Assembly (NCBI GenBank): GCA_963789165.1
Contig: CAWBJP010000010.1
Coordinates: 414,824 to 478,823 of the forward strand
Direction: 5' to 3'
Source of the DNA: CAWBJP01 sp963789165
Lineage (GTDB): Bacteria > Actinomycetota > Acidimicrobiia > IMCC26256 > BP-133
Length of the DNA: 64,000 nucleotides
The notes under the pieces are model-generated. The model saw nothing but the letters and a program-made list of their open reading frames with translations, was not told where the DNA came from and searched no databases. The position numbers and the translations under genes are program-made. Shown here piece after piece: positions 60,879-64,000 of this stretch. Each line of letters begins with the position of its first letter. Position 1 is the stretch's first letter.

Positions 60879-62735
60879 CTATGACAGGCCGCCGCCAGCC
60901 GACGGCCGCAGCCTGCTCATACGGACGAGGGCCGATGGGCTGCGGTGCAGCGCTACCACCGCGCCCAGCACGGAAAGGAGCATCAGGACGGCGACCACCA
61001 GGAAGGGCAGCCGGGAGGAGGCCGGCAGGTCGTCGGCCGCCGAACCGGCCGCGCTCTCTCCGGCCCCGGCACCCACGCCGTCCCCGGCGTGGTCGGCCTG
61101 GCCAGACGTCGTGCTGGTGGAGCCGGGAGTTTCACCCGAGACCGCTCCCGCCCCTAGGGCGTCGGCGGCCGCCTTGGCCTTGAGCAGGGTGAAGATCTTG
61201 TACAGCGCCGAAGCGGAGCCGAGTGGTGTCGACGACAGCGGGCTCGGGGCGAACAGGGAGGTGGAGCCGCCCGCCCCACCCGCACCGGCCGAGCCCGAGC
61301 CGAACAGGGCCAGGTCGCCGGGGTTGGTCGGCGCGAAGAGCCCGCCGCCGGGTACCAGGCCGCCGGGTGCCAGGCCGCCGGGCCCATCGGCGCCACCGGG
61401 CTGGCTGCCCGATCCCGGACCACCGCCGCCGCCGGGGACGGAGGCCCCGCGGGGCACGATCGCGAGCATGTTCACTGCCGTCCGCTCGAACCGGCCGGGG
61501 GAGTACTCGTTGGGGGGGACGGGGCCGTCGGACTCCGACGCCGGGCTGCCAGGCCCGTCGGTGGGCGTGTTGCCGACCTTGCCCTGCACGACGAAGGTAG
61601 ACCCGCCGCCGCCGTCCAGGTTTCCGCCCTCCACCACTCCGAGGGCGACGAGCAGCTGTGCCGCCTCCAGCATGGGGACACCGGCTGACTCCGTGCGCCT
61701 GGCGTCGATGGTGGCCAGGACCATGGTGCCGTCGGCCGTCGAGCCCATCAGGGTCCGCCCGTGCTTGCCGGTGGTCAGGTCCTCGGCGACGGTGGGAGGC
61801 ACCACGCGGCCGCCGGTGACCAGAACCGGGTAGATGCCGACCGTCTCGACCACGTCCGCTTCGAGGCGCAAGGTGATGGCCCCGGTCTGGTTCCGACGGT
61901 TCCACAGGTCGCGCAGGGCGTCGGCCGCCCCCCCTACGCCGGTGAGGACGGCGCCATCGGCGGGAATCTGGGTGAAGCCATCGCCCATCCTGACCGGGGT
62001 GGCGGACACGGTCTGGCCCAGGGCGGGAGTGCCGCTCAACCGCACCACCAGCTCCGTGCTGCCTCCCGGGGCCCGGGTCACCGGGCCGTAGTCGGGCGTA
62101 TAGAGCACCAGGCCGTTGGGCACCGGGTTGACGTTGATCCCGGCGATAGAGATCGTCGCGCCATTGGCCGGAGTGACGCTCCCCGACCAGGGAAAGCCCC
62201 CCACGGAGAAGCGCCCGTCGCGGGCCTTCCATCCCTGACCCCGGCCCGGGGCGGGCGAGCGCAGCAGGCGGCCACCGGTGGCCACGGCGCCGTAGGGCTC
62301 CTCCGTGTCCGGGTGGTAGAAGTCGCCGTTCACCCCCACCAGGCACCCGACGCGGGCGCACATGGCGGTGGGGTGTTCCAGGGACTCCTCGTTCTTGCGG
62401 GGCCCGACCTTGTCGAAGGCGGACACGACTCGCAGGTCGACGGGAGCGGACGGAGCGATCCGGGCCACGTTCATGACCAGCGGCGGCTGCCGGCGCGTGA
62501 GGGTCAGGTACTCCACCCCGGGGGCGAGGTCCCGGCGGGCGGAGACCTCGAAACCAGGGGGAATCGGCAGCGTGGCCGCGCCCGCCGCCGCGCCCCAACT
62601 GGGAACGACGATGGACAACGCAACCACGACCGCGACGAGAACGCGCGACCGAGAAGTCTTCAACGGGGGGTTGGTTCCTTCACTCGACCCAGACACGAGC
62701 GGGACAGTTGAAGGGTTCGGCGGCAAACGAGACAA
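60879..62735 (-). CDS. Secreted phosphodiester glycosidase (NAGPA) domain protein
   Basis: 618 residues (GTG 62696 is an alternative start). Signal segment VLVAVVVALSIVVPSWGAAA. NAGPA domain ~70-430: CLVGVNGDFYHPDTEEPYGA, GGRLLRSPAPGRGQGW, LMGSTADGTMVLATIDARR and GGNLDGGGGSTFV are typical. Then a Gly/Pro-rich region and a C-terminal membrane helix (LPFLVVAVLMLLSVLGAVVA) with basic tail. Family members cleave GlcNAc-phosphodiesters or process wall or exopolysaccharide. Membrane-tethered outside the cell. Confidence 0.85.
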   Translation of the reverse strand: MSRLPPNPSTVPLVSGSSEGTNPPLKTSRSRVLVAVVVALSIVVPSWGAAAGAATLPIPPGFEVSARRDLAPGVEYLTLTRRQPPLVMNVARIAPSAPVDLRVVSAFDKVGPRKNEESLEHPTAMCARVGCLVGVNGDFYHPDTEEPYGAVATGGRLLRSPAPGRGQGWKARDGRFSVGGFPWSGSVTPANGATISIAGINVNPVPNGLVLYTPDYGPVTRAPGGSTELVVRLSGTPALGQTVSATPVRMGDGFTQIPADGAVLTGVGGAADALRDLWNRRNQTGAITLRLEADVVETVGIYPVLVTGGRVVPPTVAEDLTTGKHGRTLMGSTADGTMVLATIDARRTESAGVPMLEAAQLLVALGVVEGGNLDGGGGSTFVVQGKVGNTPTDGPGSPASESDGPVPPNEYSPGRFERTAVNMLAIVPRGASVPGGGGGPGSGSQPGGADGPGGLAPGGLVPGGGLFAPTNPGDLALFGSGSAGAGGAGGSTSLFAPSPLSSTPLGSASALYKIFTLLKAKAAADALGAGAVSGETPGSTSTTSGQADHAGDGVGAGAGESAAGSAADDLPASSRLPFLVVAVLMLLSVLGAVVALHRSPSALVRMSRLRPSAGGGLS

Positions 62736-62765
62736 TCCTGCGCGGTGGAGCCTTTAGCGCGAAAG

Positions 62766-63375
62766 GGACCGAAGCGCCCTCGTCGACGTCGGCCTGCCCG
62801 ACGGCAGCGGCTACGAGCTGCTGCGCCGCGTGCGCAGCGCCGACGGGGTCGCCAGCCGCGTGAACCCCGACATGCCGCTCATGGTCATCAGCGGCCGCGC
62901 GACCGAGCTCGACCGCGTGCGCGGCTTCGACCGCGGCGCCGACGACTACGTCTGCAAGCCGTTCTCCTACCCGGAGCTGCGCGGGCGCGTCGCGGCGCTG
63001 CTGCGCCGCGCCGACCGCCGCCCGTCGCACGGCCGGCTGCGCGCCGGGCCGCTCGAGGTCGACCCGCCGTCGCGCGAGGTGCGCCTGCACGGCGAGCGCG
63101 TCGCGCTGTCGCAGAAGGAGTTCGCGCTGCTGCGCACGCTCGTCGTCCGACCCCACGCCGGGTCTTCACGAAGGAGGAGCTGCTGCGCACGATCTGGGGC
63201 TACCGCTCGATCGGCTCGACGCGGACGCTGGACTCGCACGCCTGCCGGCTGCGCCACAAGCTCGGCGCGCACGGCGACCGCTACGTCATCAACGTGTGGG
63301 GCGTGGGCTACCGGCTCGTGGACGCGCCGATGGCGGGGCGCGGGCGCCGCTCGCGCAGCTGCGGCTCACCGCTGA
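62766..63375 (+). CDS. OmpR-type response regulator, 5' truncated, one frameshift
   Basis: Reads in mid-gene from ALVDVGLPDGSGYELLRRVR: the first ~50 residues of the receiver are missing, and no start codon or RBS fits. DDYVCKPFSYPELRGRVAAL closes the receiver; the winged helix is VALSQKEFALLRTLV, then after a frame break near 63150 RVFTKEELLRTIWGY, DSHACRLRHKLG, YVINVWGVGYRLV. The exact 3' end is unclear. Codon use (GCG, CGC, CTG dominant) differs from all genes to its left. Probably joined here by a rearrangement or assembly error. Confidence 0.75.
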
Positions 63376-63378
63376 GCG

Positions 63379-63623
63379 TCAGCATCCGCCGCCGCCGCCG
63401 TCGCCGCCGCCGCCACCGCCGCCGTCGCCGCCGCCGAACCGCCGGTTCCGTAGAACAGTCGGCCGGCGTGCGGATAGGTGCTGGAGCTGCCGTACAGGCC
63501 GCCGTGCTCGCCGGCCTTCTCGCGCTCGAACATCTGGCTCTCGAGGGCCTGCTGGCGCCGGGCGCGGCGGTGCTCGCGCCAGCTGCTGAACCATCCGCGC
63601 TGGGACTGCTGTGACTCGGTCAT
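63379..63623 (-). CDS. Small hypothetical protein with Gly-rich end
   Basis: ATG 63623 begins MTESQQSQRGWFSSWREHRR, helical and basic, to GGLYGSSSTYPHAGRLFYGT. After about 63440 the frame reads Ala-rich; another frame gives a Gly/Asp-rich tail ending in Cys at 63379, more typical of such small proteins, so a one-base error is likely. Unknown function. Lies in the compositionally distinct right end. Confidence 0.5.
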
Positions 63624-63684
63624 GGTGCGGTCCTCCTGGTCGGCGTGCAGTGCTTCGCATGATCCGACTGGGGTGGTCTCGCCG

Positions 63685-64000
63685 CTACGCCGCCCGGACG
63701 GCGGCGGGGCGACGGCTGGCGACGCAGGCGTCCGCGATCCGACGCGGGCGCGCGCGGACCGGGCGTCCGCATCGTGACGCCGCGCGAGGGCCCGGATGCA
63801 CGCCGCCGACGACAGCCATCGCCAGGAAGGCCGTCAGAGTTCCCGCCGGCCCCAGCAACGTTCCCAGGGCGCCGAGCAGCTTCACGTCTCCACCACCGGT
63901 TCCGCCGAGATGTGTCCCGGCAGCATGAGAAGCAGGCCGACGATGCATCCGCCGACTGCCGCTGCCACGGCGACCCGCCCCATCCCCGCCGCAGCCAGGA
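63685..64000 (-). CDS. Prepilin peptidase-like (A24/TadV) fragment, runs off the window
   Basis: Reading leftward from 64000: a hydrophobic segment (AVAAAVGGCIVGLLLMLPGH), then, after a likely frame slip near 63910, GGTGGGDVKLLGALGTLLGP with the GxGD active-site motif of A24 prepilin peptidases and a further hydrophobic helix (TLTAFLAMAVVGGV). Homology fades by about 63800. N-terminus lies outside the window. Role: cleaving type IV/Tad prepilin leaders. Confidence 0.6.
   Translation of the reverse strand, partial: PGCGGDGAGRRGSGSRRMHRRPASHAAGTHLGGTGGGDVKLLGALGTLLGPAGTLTAFLAMAVVGGVHPGPRAASRCGRPVRARPRRIADACVASRRPAAVRAA

Noticed and set aside
63366..63440. GCC/CCG trinucleotide-like run as a possible regulatory repeat
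   Set aside because: Better explained as the Gly-rich coding end of the small protein on the reverse strand.

Overview
The window is high-GC bacterial DNA with actinobacterial gene content. Pointers are prfB next to ftsE-ftsX and an M23 hydrolase, smpB-ssrA, a CysM/CysO/Mec-type cysteine cluster, LPxTG surface proteins, FdhD/MobA, a form II CoxL-like protein, and a beta-propeller protein ending in six 42-residue YWxVAxDGG repeats. Repeats of that kind are common in Acidimicrobiia, so I infer an uncultured acidimicrobiial or related actinobacterium (moderate confidence). The last ~1.2 kb (from about 62.76 kb) has a different codon style and starts in the middle of a gene, so it may be an assembly chimera.

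Layout. 0-4.5 kb: end of a sulfotransferase, mobA, fdhD, a YcnI-like copper protein, a VOC protein and a CGNR regulator. 4.62-16.4 kb: an 11.7-kb integrative element in tRNA-Leu(TAG), bounded by a 43-bp direct repeat of the tRNA 5' half, with paired TGGTTTGCA arm-type repeats inside both ends. It carries a large AfsR/SARP-like regulator, an FtsK/TraB-like translocase, a replication-relaxation protein, Xis-like and XRE regulators, a tyrosine integrase, a possible toxin-antitoxin pair and a 107-bp inverted repeat. 16.5-17.9 kb: a solo tnpB. 18-22.7 kb: a signalling locus of two SpoIIE-type phosphatases and a Crp/Fnr regulator around three 14-bp palindromes spaced exactly 21 bp apart. 22.7-29.6 kb: sat, FKBP, Usp, a lipoprotein, an LPxTG protein, a methyltransferase and two alpha/beta hydrolases. 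29.7-38.2 kb: housekeeping genes (rdgB, rph, a beta-lactamase-fold hydrolase, murI, sua5, cysM, cysO, mec, coxL-like, smpB), nearly all broken by small frameshifts that look like sequencing error.

38.24-46.82 kb: ssrA (tmRNA) and a second integrated segment of ~8.2 kb, bounded by a 29-bp repeat of the ssrA 3' end and again with 11-bp-spaced arm repeats. It holds a pRiA4b ORF-3-like protein, a TetR-controlled ABC exporter, NhaA, a truncated response regulator fused to an integrase remnant, and a Fic toxin-antitoxin pair. 47-51 kb: a cell-surface cluster with two tandem paralogous secreted proteins made of Cys-paired Asn-rich repeats and an LPxTG protein. 50.8-55.8 kb: M23 hydrolase, ftsX, ftsE, a CAP-domain protein and prfB. 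55.9-62.7 kb: two PIG-V-like membrane glycosyltransferases, the beta-propeller protein and a NAGPA-domain protein.

How genes work together. FtsEX with the coiled-coil M23 protein is the expected division-hydrolase system. CysM, CysO and Mec form a protein-bound-thiocarboxylate route to cysteine. MobA and FdhD support molybdoenzymes such as the CoxL-like protein. Both integrative elements use the same architecture (tRNA or tmRNA core plus direct-repeat arms); the ssrA one looks immobilised. The least explained parts are the Asn-repeat exoprotein pair with its shared leader palindrome and the triple operator at 20.7 kb.
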